From Levilactobacillus tangyuanensis (GTDB lineage Bacteria; Bacillota; Bacilli; Lactobacillales; Lactobacillaceae): DNA of 64,000 nucleotides. Every line of letters starts with the position of its first letter. The first letter of the stretch is position 1. The notes under the pieces were generated by a model. It ran no database searches. It was not told where the DNA came from and saw only the letters and a program-made list of their open reading frames with translations. A program made the position numbers and the translations under genes. The stretch is from assembly GCF_003946545.1 (NCBI RefSeq), contig NZ_RHOA01000010.1:20494-84493 (forward strand). Direction: 5' to 3'. This document shows positions 38,605 through 47,614 of this stretch, piece by piece.

Positions 38605-39453
38605 TTAAAATAAATCCAGCTGTTGTGGCGCCAAGTTTTGCCAATGGAGGCCCAGAATTTTTTGGAGCCGTTGCGCATTTGGTGCGGCATCGCGACCGGC
38701 ATTGTTATTGAAAATAACAACGACCTGCTTCGCCTCCTGGTCGAGTGCCTTCACCTGCTTGGCCAAAGCCTGTAACTCATCTTCCGAATACCGATACAGC
38801 GTGCGGGTCTTTCGCCAATCGGTCCCATGGTTCAGCCAGCCCTCGACGTTACGACCGTGAAGCCGCAACATGGCCAAGCCTGGCGTGGTCACCGTTGTTA
38901 CCATCGGAATCCCGTCATTCAAGTTATGGGGTTCATCGGTGGTGACGTTGGTCATCTTGAGCGAGGTCAGGTAGGCCATAACATCTGCGGTCATCCCCGG
39001 ATCGTCAAACCAACTCGGACTGCGGAACTCTACCGCAACGGGCAGGTCTTCCATTTGAACACGGACCTCACGGAGATACTGAATATTAGCGGTCGTCCGA
39101 TTAAAGTAAGGGGGAAATTGGAACAAGACCGTTTGCAGCTGCTGATGGTCAACCAGCGGCTGAATCGCTACCTTAAACTCATCGAACGCCGTCACCCGTT
39201 CGGCCTGGGTCGTCGGTTCGGCGCCCCGGTCGTGTTGCGTCATGATTTGATTAGCCTTCAAGATATATTGAAAGCCATCGGGAACTGCCGCCTGCCATTT
39301 GGCAATGGTACTCTGACGGGGAATACCATAGAACGGCGTGTCGAGCTCCACTATTGGAAAATTCCCGGCGTATTCACTCAGGGTAACGGGGCGGTCCTCC
39401 GGGGCAATCAGTGCGGGATGTTCTGTCCAAGTGGTTAACCCAATTGTAATCAT
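38605..39453 (-). CDS. DUF72 (YecE-like) TIM-barrel protein
   Basis: 282-aa protein of the DUF72 family. The conserved start ITIGLTTWTEHP, the PFYGIPRQSTIAKW segment and FNNNAG near residue 240 identify it. The family has a TIM-barrel fold and a suspected metal-dependent hydrolase role, but no confirmed reaction. The ATG at 39453 follows AAGGGGG by 7 bases. It lies 18 bp after a small membrane-protein gene. Confidence 0.88.
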   Translation of the reverse strand: MITIGLTTWTEHPALIAPEDRPVTLSEYAGNFPIVELDTPFYGIPRQSTIAKWQAAVPDGFQYILKANQIMTQHDRGAEPTTQAERVTAFDEFKVAIQPLVDHQQLQTVLFQFPPYFNRTTANIQYLREVRVQMEDLPVAVEFRSPSWFDDPGMTADVMAYLTSLKMTNVTTDEPHNLNDGIPMVTTVTTPGLAMLRLHGRNVEGWLNHGTDWRKTRTLYRYSEDELQALAKQVKALDQEAKQVVVIFNNNAGRDAAPNAQRLQKILGLHWQNLAPQQLDLF

Positions 39454-39471
39454 CCACACACCCCCTTTTCC

Positions 39472-39798
39472 TTACTTAAATCTTTCAAACCGATGAATCA
39501 ATTCTGCCTCAGAAGTGGTCAGATGACCCTTCAACTGGGCAATCAGCCGCTTACCCACGAGCCGGTCGTTGGCCCGAATCCCCGTCACACAGAGATCAAT
39601 CAGGGCAAACATCACCGTCACCATGACGGCCTGTTGGCGACTAAAGGCCACGTTAAACAGCATCACCACTTGGCTACTAAACGCCAACTGGAGAATGCCG
39701 TAGATCACCAATGTATCCGGGACCAGTTGGAGAATGTTCAACCAGCGTAACCGGCAAACAACTCCCCGTAATTGTTGAATAATCTCTTGATGACTCAT
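39472..39798 (-). CDS. Small two-helix membrane protein of unknown function
   Basis: 108 aa, not recognised. Two hydrophobic stretches are seen (LNILQLVPDTLVIYGILQLAF, residues about 20-40, and AVMVTVMFALIDLCVTGI, 57-74), flanked by a basic N-terminal region (QLRGVVCRLRW) and a C-terminal amphipathic region ending HRFERFK. It sits 10 bp after the sirtuin gene and 18 bp before the DUF72 gene, so it is part of the same transcript. A membrane-located role is likely; nothing more can be said. Confidence 0.6.
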   Translation of the reverse strand: MSHQEIIQQLRGVVCRLRWLNILQLVPDTLVIYGILQLAFSSQVVMLFNVAFSRQQAVMVTVMFALIDLCVTGIRANDRLVGKRLIAQLKGHLTTSEAELIHRFERFK

Positions 39799-39808
39799 GG
39801 TTTAGTCC

Positions 39809-40507
39809 TCATACCCGAAGTTCATCAAAGAAGGTCGTGGCATCTGCCTTGACCATTCGATAGTCAAACCCCAAGTCCAATTCTTCCTGATTGACCACGA
39901 CGACCGGCGCCTGGTCATTGCGGTAGTCCAGCAGCCCAGCAAATGGGTAAACTCGCATGGACGTCCCAACAATCACGACCAGATCGGCCTGAGCCATGGC
40001 ACCCACGGCCCGTTGCACATTGAGTTGATTTAAGCCTTCTTCATAAAGCACCACGTCCGGTCGTAACCAGCCACCATCGGCATCATGATACGGCGACTTC
40101 AGGTAGTCGTGCCAATTAACCTTAGCACCACACACCTGGCAATAGACTTGATAAAGATTGCCATGAAATTCCACTAGATGTTGACAGTCAGCAACGTTAT
40201 AAAGGTTGTCGATGTTTTGGGTCACGACCGTTGCCCGGTTAGCCTGCGTCAATGCGGCCTGCTTTTCATGAATCACATTGGGCTTGGCATCCGGGTAATA
40301 CAGGTTTGATTTGACATAATCGTAAAAGACCTGTGGTTCCTGGACGAGGCAAGTATGACTGAGATAATATTCAGCGTTCCGGTGACCCTTATACAGCCCA
40401 TTCTTCGACCGATAATCGGGAATTCCCGACGGTGTCGACACACCCGCACCCGTCAAGAATACGATGTGCTGCGCTTGATCAAAGGTTGCTTGTAACTCTG
40501 CATCCAT
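39809..40507 (-). CDS. Sir2 family NAD-dependent protein deacylase with degraded zinc ribbon
   Basis: 232-aa sirtuin. NAD-binding GAGVSTPSGIPDYRS is at the N-terminus, TQNIDNLY near residue 100, catalytic His in VEFHGN near 115, GTSMRVYPFAG near 185. The zinc module keeps the first CxxC (CQVC), but the second Cys pair, normally before GG-x-LRPDVV, is replaced (YHDADGGWLRPDVV). The ATG at 40507 is preferred because AAAGGA is 8 bases away; two closer ATG codons are too near the ribosome site. It could be an active deacylase with an altered structural site or have shifted activity. Confidence 0.88.
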   Translation of the reverse strand: MDAELQATFDQAQHIVFLTGAGVSTPSGIPDYRSKNGLYKGHRNAEYYLSHTCLVQEPQVFYDYVKSNLYYPDAKPNVIHEKQAALTQANRATVVTQNIDNLYNVADCQHLVEFHGNLYQVYCQVCGAKVNWHDYLKSPYHDADGGWLRPDVVLYEEGLNQLNVQRAVGAMAQADLVVIVGTSMRVYPFAGLLDYRNDQAPVVVVNQEELDLGFDYRMVKADATTFFDELRV

Positions 40508-40534
40508 TGCCATCATCCTTTCAAATCATTCTGA

Positions 40535-41500
40535 CTAACGGAGAATATAGGGCATCTTCAATTGCTTGAAGAGGTCTTCGACCGTCATTGCGTAAATTTT
40601 CGTGTAGTAATCTGGTGTATCATCCTTTGGTGCTGGTGAAGGAAGCACAAAGGCATTTTGATTATCCGAGCGGTTGAAACCAACGTAGGCCCGGCGCTGG
40701 GTAGTCTTGTCGTGCATATCTGAATGGTACAATTCGAAGATCTGCTTAACGGATAAGCCCAGTTGACGCTTTGACAAGACACTGGACAACGTAGTGAACT
40801 CGGTGTTGTGCAGTGCTGGCAAATGCCAGGCCTCTAGTTGAGCATCAAAGGCCTTGAACAACTTGACCACGTTGCGCCGTAGCGTAAACGGTGAGTCAAC
40901 GGGCTTTTCGGTAATAACGCCGTACAACTTCTGAGCGGCCGCAAAGCTAACCGGATAGTCCTGCTTGAACTTGGCCATCACGGCTTCATCGTCGGGGCCG
41001 AAGAAGACCAATGCATCCAACAGGGTCAGCGTCCGTAAGGTCATCTCGTCATCAACGGGGTCGGGTTCCGGCTTGATCGTGGCCTGAACACCCGCGAGGT
41101 AAAGGTCCTTGATGGCTGGCGTAATCAAGCCGTGCTTTTCCTGTTCCTTGACCACTACGATATGACTCACGATGTCATAGAGCTCCGTGCCCATAATCAT
41201 GAGTTGTTCATCCAATTGTGGTTGACCCGTGGTTAAGGAGAAGAAGACTTGTGGGAACCCGGACAAGATCATTAGTAAATGCAAGAGCTCATGGGAAGCC
41301 GTGTAGTTAGGCGCCGTTAAGTCGGCTACCTGGATGGCAATATCCTTGCCGACCTGCATCTGTTGGGCCTGGTCATGACGAACGTAGCCCGCTTGAAGTT
41401 CCCCGATAAATTGAACTTCAACTTTTCCTGGATAAAGTGCGTTGACCTGATTCAACAGGTCCTGAACAGCATCATTTAATTTAATATCTTCGGCTTTCAT
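40535..41500 (-). CDS. HExxH-containing protein (annotated in lactobacilli as IpaB/EvcA family)
   Basis: 321-aa soluble protein. A metallopeptidase-like HELLH motif (YTASHELLHLLMIL, near residue 70) is followed by an acidic segment with Glu residues that could supply the third ligand (LDEQLMIMGTELYDIVSH). The C-terminal half (about 170-320) is alpha-helical and Lys-rich without known motifs. Similar proteins are common in lactobacilli under an uninformative IpaB/EvcA label. No signal peptide, so it acts inside the cell. It lies directly after mvaA (15 bp) and before the sirtuin gene in one run of genes. Function unknown. Confidence 0.7.
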   Translation of the reverse strand: MKAEDIKLNDAVQDLLNQVNALYPGKVEVQFIGELQAGYVRHDQAQQMQVGKDIAIQVADLTAPNYTASHELLHLLMILSGFPQVFFSLTTGQPQLDEQLMIMGTELYDIVSHIVVVKEQEKHGLITPAIKDLYLAGVQATIKPEPDPVDDEMTLRTLTLLDALVFFGPDDEAVMAKFKQDYPVSFAAAQKLYGVITEKPVDSPFTLRRNVVKLFKAFDAQLEAWHLPALHNTEFTTLSSVLSKRQLGLSVKQIFELYHSDMHDKTTQRRAYVGFNRSDNQNAFVLPSPAPKDDTPDYYTKIYAMTVEDLFKQLKMPYILR

Positions 41501-41515
41501 GTCGGTTAAGGTCCC

Positions 41516-42781
41516 CTATTTCTTTAAATTTTCAGCACGGACGGCCGCAAGGGCTGCCTGTGCCTGTTCAATGGTCGGTTGTGTTTGATCGGCCAGCCGC
41601 TCAGCGACTGCCGCCACTTCTGTTCCCTTAGCGCCAACCGACAGCGCGAGGGATTTTAATTGTAAATGCATGTGACCCTTCTGAATCCCATCCGTGACCA
41701 GCGCTCGAAGCGCCGCCACGTTTTGGGCCAACCCAACGGCCGCCGTGATTCCCATCAACTGGCGAACACTAGTCACCTTGGCAATCAGCTGGTTCACGGT
41801 GACCAGCGGTAGGACGCGAGTGGCCCCGCCCACCACGCCAAGCGTTAGTGGAATCGTCAATTCACCATGGAGATTCTGGTCGTCATCTAACCACCAGCGA
41901 CTCACGCCCTGGTAGCGGCCACGACGACTGGCATAGGCATGCACGCCACTCTCGACAGCCCGCCAATCGTTTCCCATTGCCAGAACGACGGCATCGATAC
42001 CGTTCATGATGCCCTTGTTATGGGTCACCGCCCGGTAGGGGTCAATCTGAGCATAGTCGCTGGCCGCACAAATTCGCTGAGCCACCGTCAGCCCCGGAAT
42101 CGTCTTGGTTTTCATCTGGTCGGCTGGGACTACACAGCTTGCGGTCACTAAACTTCGGGTCGCAAAGTTACTGAGGATACTCATGAGAATATCCACATCC
42201 AACTGCGAGCGAATGTAAGTCGCCACGGCCTCCGCCATGGTATTCACCAGATTGGCACCCATGGCCTCGCTGACGTCCACGAACAGATCGAGCGAAACCC
42301 AATCCGGCCGCATCAAGCGAACGCGAATAGACCGCGCCCCACCACCACGTCGTTTAATCGATGGATGGGCGGCATCGGCTACCGCTAGTAGCGTTGCTTC
42401 GTGGTCTTGCAACCATTGCCGAAGGGCCGGTTGGTCACTCACGTGTTGAAAGACAATCTGCCCCATCAACTCGTGATTGGCCACTACCGTCGTAATGCCC
42501 TGTGGACTGCTGAGCAGGCGACCACCATTACTGGCTGCCGCAATGACGGAGGGTTCCTCCGTCACCATGGGCACGGCCACCGCCTGGCCATCCACTTGAA
42601 GGTTAACTGCGACGCCCTCCGGTAAACCATAGGTCGTCAGATAATTTTCAATGAGATCTTCGTCAGTCGTTTGCCGGTGCGTGGCTAAAGTGGCCAGCTG
42701 ATCCGCCGTTAAATGACTGGCCTTGGCCAGCTGATCCCGCCGGGCACCATATGGTTGCCGATAAAATGGCGTCTGATCCAT
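41516..42781 (-). CDS. mvaA: Hydroxymethylglutaryl-CoA reductase, class II
   Basis: Reduces HMG-CoA to mevalonate, the committing step of the mevalonate isoprenoid pathway. Class II enzyme of 421 aa. Catalytic Glu lies near residue 80 in the EEPSVIAAASNGG segment, Lys in the HNKGIMNGIDAV region near residue 260, Asp in AMGNDWRAVESG near 275. The N-terminus YRQPYGARRDQL is family-typical. It is 10 bp after the Ppx/GppA gene, probably co-transcribed. Confidence 0.95.
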   Translation of the reverse strand: MDQTPFYRQPYGARRDQLAKASHLTADQLATLATHRQTTDEDLIENYLTTYGLPEGVAVNLQVDGQAVAVPMVTEEPSVIAAASNGGRLLSSPQGITTVVANHELMGQIVFQHVSDQPALRQWLQDHEATLLAVADAAHPSIKRRGGGARSIRVRLMRPDWVSLDLFVDVSEAMGANLVNTMAEAVATYIRSQLDVDILMSILSNFATRSLVTASCVVPADQMKTKTIPGLTVAQRICAASDYAQIDPYRAVTHNKGIMNGIDAVVLAMGNDWRAVESGVHAYASRRGRYQGVSRWWLDDDQNLHGELTIPLTLGVVGGATRVLPLVTVNQLIAKVTSVRQLMGITAAVGLAQNVAALRALVTDGIQKGHMHLQLKSLALSVGAKGTEVAAVAERLADQTQPTIEQAQAALAAVRAENLKK

Positions 42782-42791
42782 GTTAATCCTC

Positions 42792-43712
42792 CTAGCGTTG
42801 ACTCAGGTATTCGGAAATGATGCCCTCTCTGACACCACTTTCGGAAAAGACCACGCGGTCCGAATCTAACATTTGTAAGAGCGTCACGAGGGGCAACATC
42901 CCTCCGATAATAATATCCGCCCGTTCGGCCTCAAGTCCAGAGATTCGCTTACGTTCCGCGAGTGGTACCCGCAATAAACGCTCGAAGGTCCGCAGAACTT
43001 GGTCCGTGGTTAACCGATAGCCGTGAATGTTTTCGACATGCAGAATCTTTTGTTGTTGTCGATTCATCCGGGCTAACGTCCGGTTCGCCCCGCCCAGCAG
43101 GACCAGTGGCAGATGCTTAGCATCGTTCAACCACCAAATATCCTGGAGCCGTTCTCGCAAAAAGACTTGAGCGGAAAACAAATCGACGGCCGTTACCCGA
43201 TCGTCCAGATGAAATTGCTCAGACAGGTTGACGGCACCAAACGGCACGCTAATCAAATTAGCATCCTTACCATTCTTCACATGAACTAATTCACAACTAG
43301 CCCCACCCGTATCGAGCAACAGGCAATCCTTAATCTTTAAACGATTGACGGCACCCAGGTAGTCATAGTAAGCCTCCTGATCGCCAGACAAGACTTCCAA
43401 TTGAATATCGGTGGCCGAAGCCACCCGTTCCAGGAATTCATCGCGGTTACGGGCCTGACGAACGGCCGCGGTCGCGATACCACGAACCACTAGGTTAGGC
43501 AGGTGTTCATAGTAGGGGCGAAAGGATTTCAGGGCCGAAATCGTTCGGTCCATCGCCTTAGGCTGAAGAATCTTCTCTGGACCCATCCCCTCGGATAACC
43601 GACTGTCGGCCTTGATCCGATTGACTTCTCTAAAAGTCCCATCGGCATCCAGCTCGTTAACGGCCATCCGAACGGAGTTTGAGCCCAAATCAACAATGGC
43701 TAAATTTTGCAT
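42792..43712 (-). CDS. Ppx/GppA family phosphatase
   Basis: 306-aa actin-like ATPase-fold protein acting on polyphosphate or (p)ppGpp-type substrates. N-terminal VDLGSNSVRM and the central LLLDTGGASCELV, plus GGANRTLARM, are the family phosphate-binding loops. The ATG at 43712 follows GGAGG by 7 bases. At 306 aa it is the short, exopolyphosphatase-like form without the C-terminal HD domain. It lies 19 bp behind trpS and can be co-transcribed with it under T-box control. Confidence 0.9.
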   Translation of the reverse strand: MQNLAIVDLGSNSVRMAVNELDADGTFREVNRIKADSRLSEGMGPEKILQPKAMDRTISALKSFRPYYEHLPNLVVRGIATAAVRQARNRDEFLERVASATDIQLEVLSGDQEAYYDYLGAVNRLKIKDCLLLDTGGASCELVHVKNGKDANLISVPFGAVNLSEQFHLDDRVTAVDLFSAQVFLRERLQDIWWLNDAKHLPLVLLGGANRTLARMNRQQQKILHVENIHGYRLTTDQVLRTFERLLRVPLAERKRISGLEAERADIIIGGMLPLVTLLQMLDSDRVVFSESGVREGIISEYLSQR

Positions 43713-43731
43713 GGCCTGACCTCCGTTCAGT

Positions 43732-44751
43732 CTAACCGAAGTAGTCGATCCCAATGGCGTGGCGAACTTCGCGCAGCGTCTGAGCGGCCACTTGGTTAGC
43801 GTGTTCGCTACCTTGCTTCAGAATATCGTAGACGCCCGCTTCGTCGGCAGCAAAGTGTTCCCGCCGTTCGCGAATTGGGGCCAGTTTGTCCTGGAGAACC
43901 TCATTCAGGTACCGCTTGATCTTAACATCCCCGAGGCCACCGTGTTGGTATTGTGCCTTCAGATCAGCCACGTGTTCCTTGTCATCGGCAAAGATATCCA
44001 GATAAGTGAAGACCGTGTTGCCCTCAATGTGACCGGGATCTTCGATATGGATATGTTCAGGATCGGTGTACATGGACATCACTTTCTTCTGAACATCGTC
44101 GGCACTATCTCCGAGGTAGATGGCATTATCCAAGGACTTACTCATCTTGGCATTACCATCGAGGCCTGGAATCCGGCCTTGGCCCTTAGGTGGGAAGTAG
44201 CCTTCGGGTTCAACCAGGATATCTTGCTGGTAGATGCTGTTAAAGCTGCGGACAATTTCCCGGGTCTGTTCCAGCATTGGTTCTTGGTCTTCCCCAACGG
44301 GAACGGTATCAGCCTTAAAGGCCGTGATGTCGGCGGCTTGGCTCACTGGGTAAATGAAGAAACCAGCTGGGACACTTTCACCAAACGCCTTTTGCTTAAT
44401 TTCAGTCTTAACGGTTGGGTTCCGGTTCAGTCGAGAAACAGAAACCAGGTTCAGGTAAGCCATCGTCAGTTCATTCAAGGCAGGAATCTGCGACTGGACC
44501 AGGATCGTTGACTTGGCTGGATCGATCCCAACGGCTAAGTAGTCTAAGGCCACTTGTAACAGGCTGTGGCGAATCTTCTCGGGATCGCGGGCATTGTCGG
44601 TCAAGGCCTGCATGTCGGCAATCATGATGAAGGTCTCGTAGTCGCCCGTGTTCTGTAAGGCAACCCGGTTCTTCAATGACCCAACGTAGTGTCCAATGTG
44701 AAGCTTACCGGTGGGACGATCCCCCGTTAAAATTACGTGTTTCTTACTCAT
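43732..44751 (-). CDS. trpS: Tryptophanyl-tRNA synthetase
   Basis: Class Ic synthetase charging tRNA-Trp. The 339-aa protein has [17 protein letters not shown] (HIGH motif, residues 8-24), the [14 protein letters not shown] substrate region and the KMSKS loop [10 protein letters not shown] near residue 205. The ATG at 44751 follows AAAGGATG; a 55-codon open extension upstream is the T-box leader read in frame, not protein. Regulated by the T-box leader just upstream. Confidence 0.97.
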   Translation of the reverse strand: MSKKHVILTGDRPTGKLHIGHYVGSLKNRVALQNTGDYETFIMIADMQALTDNARDPEKIRHSLLQVALDYLAVGIDPAKSTILVQSQIPALNELTMAYLNLVSVSRLNRNPTVKTEIKQKAFGESVPAGFFIYPVSQAADITAFKADTVPVGEDQEPMLEQTREIVRSFNSIYQQDILVEPEGYFPPKGQGRIPGLDGNAKMSKSLDNAIYLGDSADDVQKKVMSMYTDPEHIHIEDPGHIEGNTVFTYLDIFADDKEHVADLKAQYQHGGLGDVKIKRYLNEVLQDKLAPIRERREHFAADEAGVYDILKQGSEHANQVAAQTLREVRHAIGIDYFG

Positions 44752-44769
44752 CAATTCGTCATCCTTTCT

Positions 44770-44980
44770 AAAAGAGCGCCCTATTAGCCAATGCCAATAG
44801 GACGCTCTTGCGCGGTACCACCTAGTTTGCGGCCATTTTGACCACCACTCTTGTCGGTAACGGTGACCCCGCGATAAGTTTATTATCGAAGTTAAAAATT
44901 TCTTGATCCATTTCAACCGTCAAGCCGTTTCAGCACGGGCAGCTTGTCTCTGAGATTGGTCTACTTCTTCAAGTAACTAT
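44770..44980 (-). promoter_or_regulatory. Tryptophan T-box leader of trpS
   Basis: The leader holds the conserved T-box sequence AGGTGGTACCGCG (44811-44822 region) followed by a terminator hairpin (AAGAGCG...CGCTCTTTT, 44770-44809). Upstream, a Stem I with an AGAGA element ends in a specifier loop in which TGG (44908-44910), the Trp codon, is the fitting triplet (GAAATGGATC). Uncharged tRNA-Trp would stabilise the antiterminator and switch on trpS. Confidence 0.9.
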
Positions 44981-44986
44981 TCCTAT

Positions 44987-45015
44987 ATTTTAGTGGTTTT
45001 ATCGTGGAATGTAAA
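44987..45015 (-). promoter_or_regulatory. Promoter of the trpS T-box transcript
   Basis: Minus strand: -35 TTTACA (45010-45015), 17-bp spacer, -10 TAAAAT (44987-44992). Confidence 0.7.
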
Positions 45016-45108
45016 CCAAGCACGACTATAAATAACTTTATCAATGACGTGGCCGATAACCGTACCAGACCGACTGAATATCGACCGATGGCGTCGCCCA
45101 TTTTCCGG

Positions 45109-45145
45109 GGCAAATCGTTTCCGATAAAACTGGCACCGATTTGCC
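45109..45145. other. Inverted repeat upstream of helD
   Basis: GGCAAATCG (45109-45117) and CGATTTGCC (45137-45145), perfect 9-bp arms, lie 20 bp before the helD -35. Possible operator; no protein partner known. Confidence 0.4.
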
Positions 45146-45163
45146 AAATATCGGGGCCTTTGA

Positions 45164-45192
45164 TTGACACTGTGGGGGAAAATGACTAAACT
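45164..45192 (+). promoter_or_regulatory. helD promoter
   Basis: -35 TTGACA (45164-45169), 17-bp spacer, -10 TAAACT (45187-45192), giving a leader of only about 30 nt. Confidence 0.7.
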
Positions 45193-45229
45193 TGTTAGGC
45201 AATTTAGACTATCCAAAGGAGGCGGTCTC

Positions 45230-47536
45230 TTGACCACCAGCGAAGAATCACAGGAACAACAGCGGGTTGATCACGTCGCCCGGCAAATTGGTAAACGAAT
45301 CGATAAAACAACTGCCGACTACGATGCCGCCCACCAAGAACTGCGAAACGTGTTGAAGAATTATAGTGAAAACACCTCGGTTAACTGGTTCGAAGTCGAT
45401 GACCGGATTGAAACGAGTGCCGAGTTGCAACAACAACGGGCCTTGGTCTCCCGACTAACCGAAAATCAAAATATCATTGAAGACCAACTAGACACCTTTA
45501 AAGAACTCCAAAAATCGCCTTACTTCGGCCGGATCGATATTCAAGATCCACAGGAGGCCCATCCCGAGTCCCTATACATTGGCACCGCCTCCTTCGTCGA
45601 TGACGATCAGAACTTCCTGGTCTATGACTGGCGCGCCCCAATCTCTAGTATTTACTACAATGGCGTGCTGGGTAAGGTAGCCTACAGCACCCCCGTCGGT
45701 GACCAACAGACCGAGCTACTAAAGAAACGCCAATTTTTGATTCAAAACGGCCAGATTGAAAGCATGTTCGACACCAACGAAACCGTTGGCGACGAGATGC
45801 TGCAACACGCTCTGGGTGAACAGAACGACGAGACAATGCAAAACATCGTGGCCACCATTCAACGAGAGCAAAACGACATCATCCGTGACACCCGTAGCGA
45901 TCTCCTCGTCGTCCAGGGGGTCGCCGGTTCCGGAAAGACCTCCGCGATTCTTCAACGGATTGCCTTCCTGTTGTATCACAGTCGCCGCGACCTTGAGGCC
46001 GACCAAATCGTGCTTTTCTCTCCTAACCGCCTATTCAGCCACTACATCAGTGACGTGTTGCCTAGCCTTGGTGAACGTAATATGCGGCAGGTCACGCTGG
46101 CCGAATTTCTAACGCAACGGTTCCAGGGGCTCAACGTGCAAACGCAGTTCGAACGTTATGAGGCCGATCAACAAACGCCGGTGAACCTGCCCGTCCGGAA
46201 ATTCCAAGAGAGTGCCACCATGATGACGGCGATTGCCGACTATTGTCAGCACATTGCTCCCACCGATCTGAAGTTCACCGACATTCGGTTCCAAAGCCGG
46301 GTCTTCTTCGATAAGGAAACCATCCGCGACATCTACGCTCGCTTCCCGGCGGCCACGGCGCCGGCGGACCGACTCTTACGGACCAAGAATGCCCTCGAAA
46401 AACGCTTGAAACATCGAATCGCCGATGAGGCCAAGGCCGACTGGGTTCGCGATGAAATCGATCAGCTCAGCGACGAGGATTATCACAACCTGTTAGGCGA
46501 AAAACATTTGGGCAAGTTTGAACAGCTCGATGACGAGATTGACTTCATTGCTCGCGAAATTGTTCGCCGCCGTTTTCGGCCGGTCGATGACGCCATTTAC
46601 AATGGCTACTTTCTCGACACTTACAGTCAGTACACGGCCTTCATGGCGCAATGCCCACTACCCGACGATGTGTCCGCTGACGCCTGGCAACAGGTCGTTG
46701 CCAACTACCAACACGATATTGAATTCCACCGGCTAGCCCTCACCGATGCGGCACCGTTGCTGTATCTTCGCGACCTGCTTGCCGGTGGTGGGGCCAATCA
46801 TCGCATGCAACATCTGTTTGTCGATGAAATGCAGGACTATTCCATGGCGCAACTGATTTATCTCCAACATGCCTTTCCACGGGCCAAGCTGACCCTACTC
46901 GGAGATAGCGAACAGGCCTTGTTCAAAGCCGTCGAATCACCAGCGGCCATTCTAAAGAAACTGGACTCAGCCTTAAACGTCAAACGGTCCCGACTAATTA
47001 CCCTGCGCCGTTCCTACCGCTCGACACTTCCCATCACCACCTTTGCCAAGGCGCTCTTGCCGGATGGTGACCAGATTGAGGCATTCAACCGTCCCGGGGA
47101 CTTGCCTAAGGTGGTCATTCGTTACGACGAGCCGGCGGCCTTCAAGGCCTTGGCTCATGAAGTTCAACTTGAATTGGCCACCAATGGAACCGTCGCGATT
47201 CTAACGAAGAGCAACGCGGAAGCCAAACGGGTGTACCAAGAACTGCATCCCCAAGTTGACCTGACCCGGCTCACCGATACCGATCGTTCCCTGCCTAAGG
47301 GCGTTGTCGTCTTGCCAATTTACCTGGCCAAGGGCTTGGAATTTGACAGTGTCATTGCCTACAACGTCTCCGCCGACAACTATCCGGATGATCAACTGAC
47401 CGGGACGCTGTACACGATTGCTTCACGGGCGATGCACCACCTGACACTCCTATGCATCGGTCCAGCTTCGCCACTGATCGCCTCCGACAAGATTCCGCAG
47501 GCCGATCTCCAGATTGAACATGAATTTCAGAACTAA
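45230..47536 (+). CDS. helD: HelD-type superfamily 1 helicase / RNA polymerase recycling factor
   Basis: 768-aa UvrD-like ATPase. The N-terminal coiled region (residues 1-110, HVARQIGKRIDKTTADYDAAHQEL) is the arm that in Bacillus HelD enters the RNA polymerase secondary channel to release stalled enzyme. Helicase motifs: VVQGVAGSGKTSA (Walker A, near 225), FVDEMQDYS (motif II), LLGDSEQALF (III), LRRSYRS (IV) and C-terminal VLPIYLAKGLEFDSVI. The start is a TTG at 45230, seven bases after AAAGGAGG; the upstream open part contains the promoter. Own promoter and terminator. Confidence 0.9.
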   Translation: MTTSEESQEQQRVDHVARQIGKRIDKTTADYDAAHQELRNVLKNYSENTSVNWFEVDDRIETSAELQQQRALVSRLTENQNIIEDQLDTFKELQKSPYFGRIDIQDPQEAHPESLYIGTASFVDDDQNFLVYDWRAPISSIYYNGVLGKVAYSTPVGDQQTELLKKRQFLIQNGQIESMFDTNETVGDEMLQHALGEQNDETMQNIVATIQREQNDIIRDTRSDLLVVQGVAGSGKTSAILQRIAFLLYHSRRDLEADQIVLFSPNRLFSHYISDVLPSLGERNMRQVTLAEFLTQRFQGLNVQTQFERYEADQQTPVNLPVRKFQESATMMTAIADYCQHIAPTDLKFTDIRFQSRVFFDKETIRDIYARFPAATAPADRLLRTKNALEKRLKHRIADEAKADWVRDEIDQLSDEDYHNLLGEKHLGKFEQLDDEIDFIAREIVRRRFRPVDDAIYNGYFLDTYSQYTAFMAQCPLPDDVSADAWQQVVANYQHDIEFHRLALTDAAPLLYLRDLLAGGGANHRMQHLFVDEMQDYSMAQLIYLQHAFPRAKLTLLGDSEQALFKAVESPAAILKKLDSALNVKRSRLITLRRSYRSTLPITTFAKALLPDGDQIEAFNRPGDLPKVVIRYDEPAAFKALAHEVQLELATNGTVAILTKSNAEAKRVYQELHPQVDLTRLTDTDRSLPKGVVVLPIYLAKGLEFDSVIAYNVSADNYPDDQLTGTLYTIASRAMHHLTLLCIGPASPLIASDKIPQADLQIEHEFQN

Positions 47537-47542
47537 CTTTTG

Positions 47543-47572
47543 GCAGCGATCCGCAAGGGTCGCTGCTTTTTT
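47543..47572 (+). terminator. Terminator of helD
   Basis: GCAGCGATCC pairs with GGGTCGCTGC across a GCAA tetraloop, followed by TTTTTT. Confidence 0.92.
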
Positions 47573-47578
47573 AGATCT

Positions 47579-47604
47579 AAAAAGGCCAATCACTTTGATT
47601 GGCC
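47579..47604 (-). terminator. Terminator of the secreted protein gene at 47615
   Basis: AGGCCAATCA pairs with TGATTGGCCT, followed by TTTTTAG on the minus strand. Confidence 0.85.
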
Positions 47605-47614
47605 TCGTTCGACT

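Noticed and set aside
44752..44916. 55-codon N-terminal extension of trpS
   Set aside because: It is the T-box leader and terminator read in frame.
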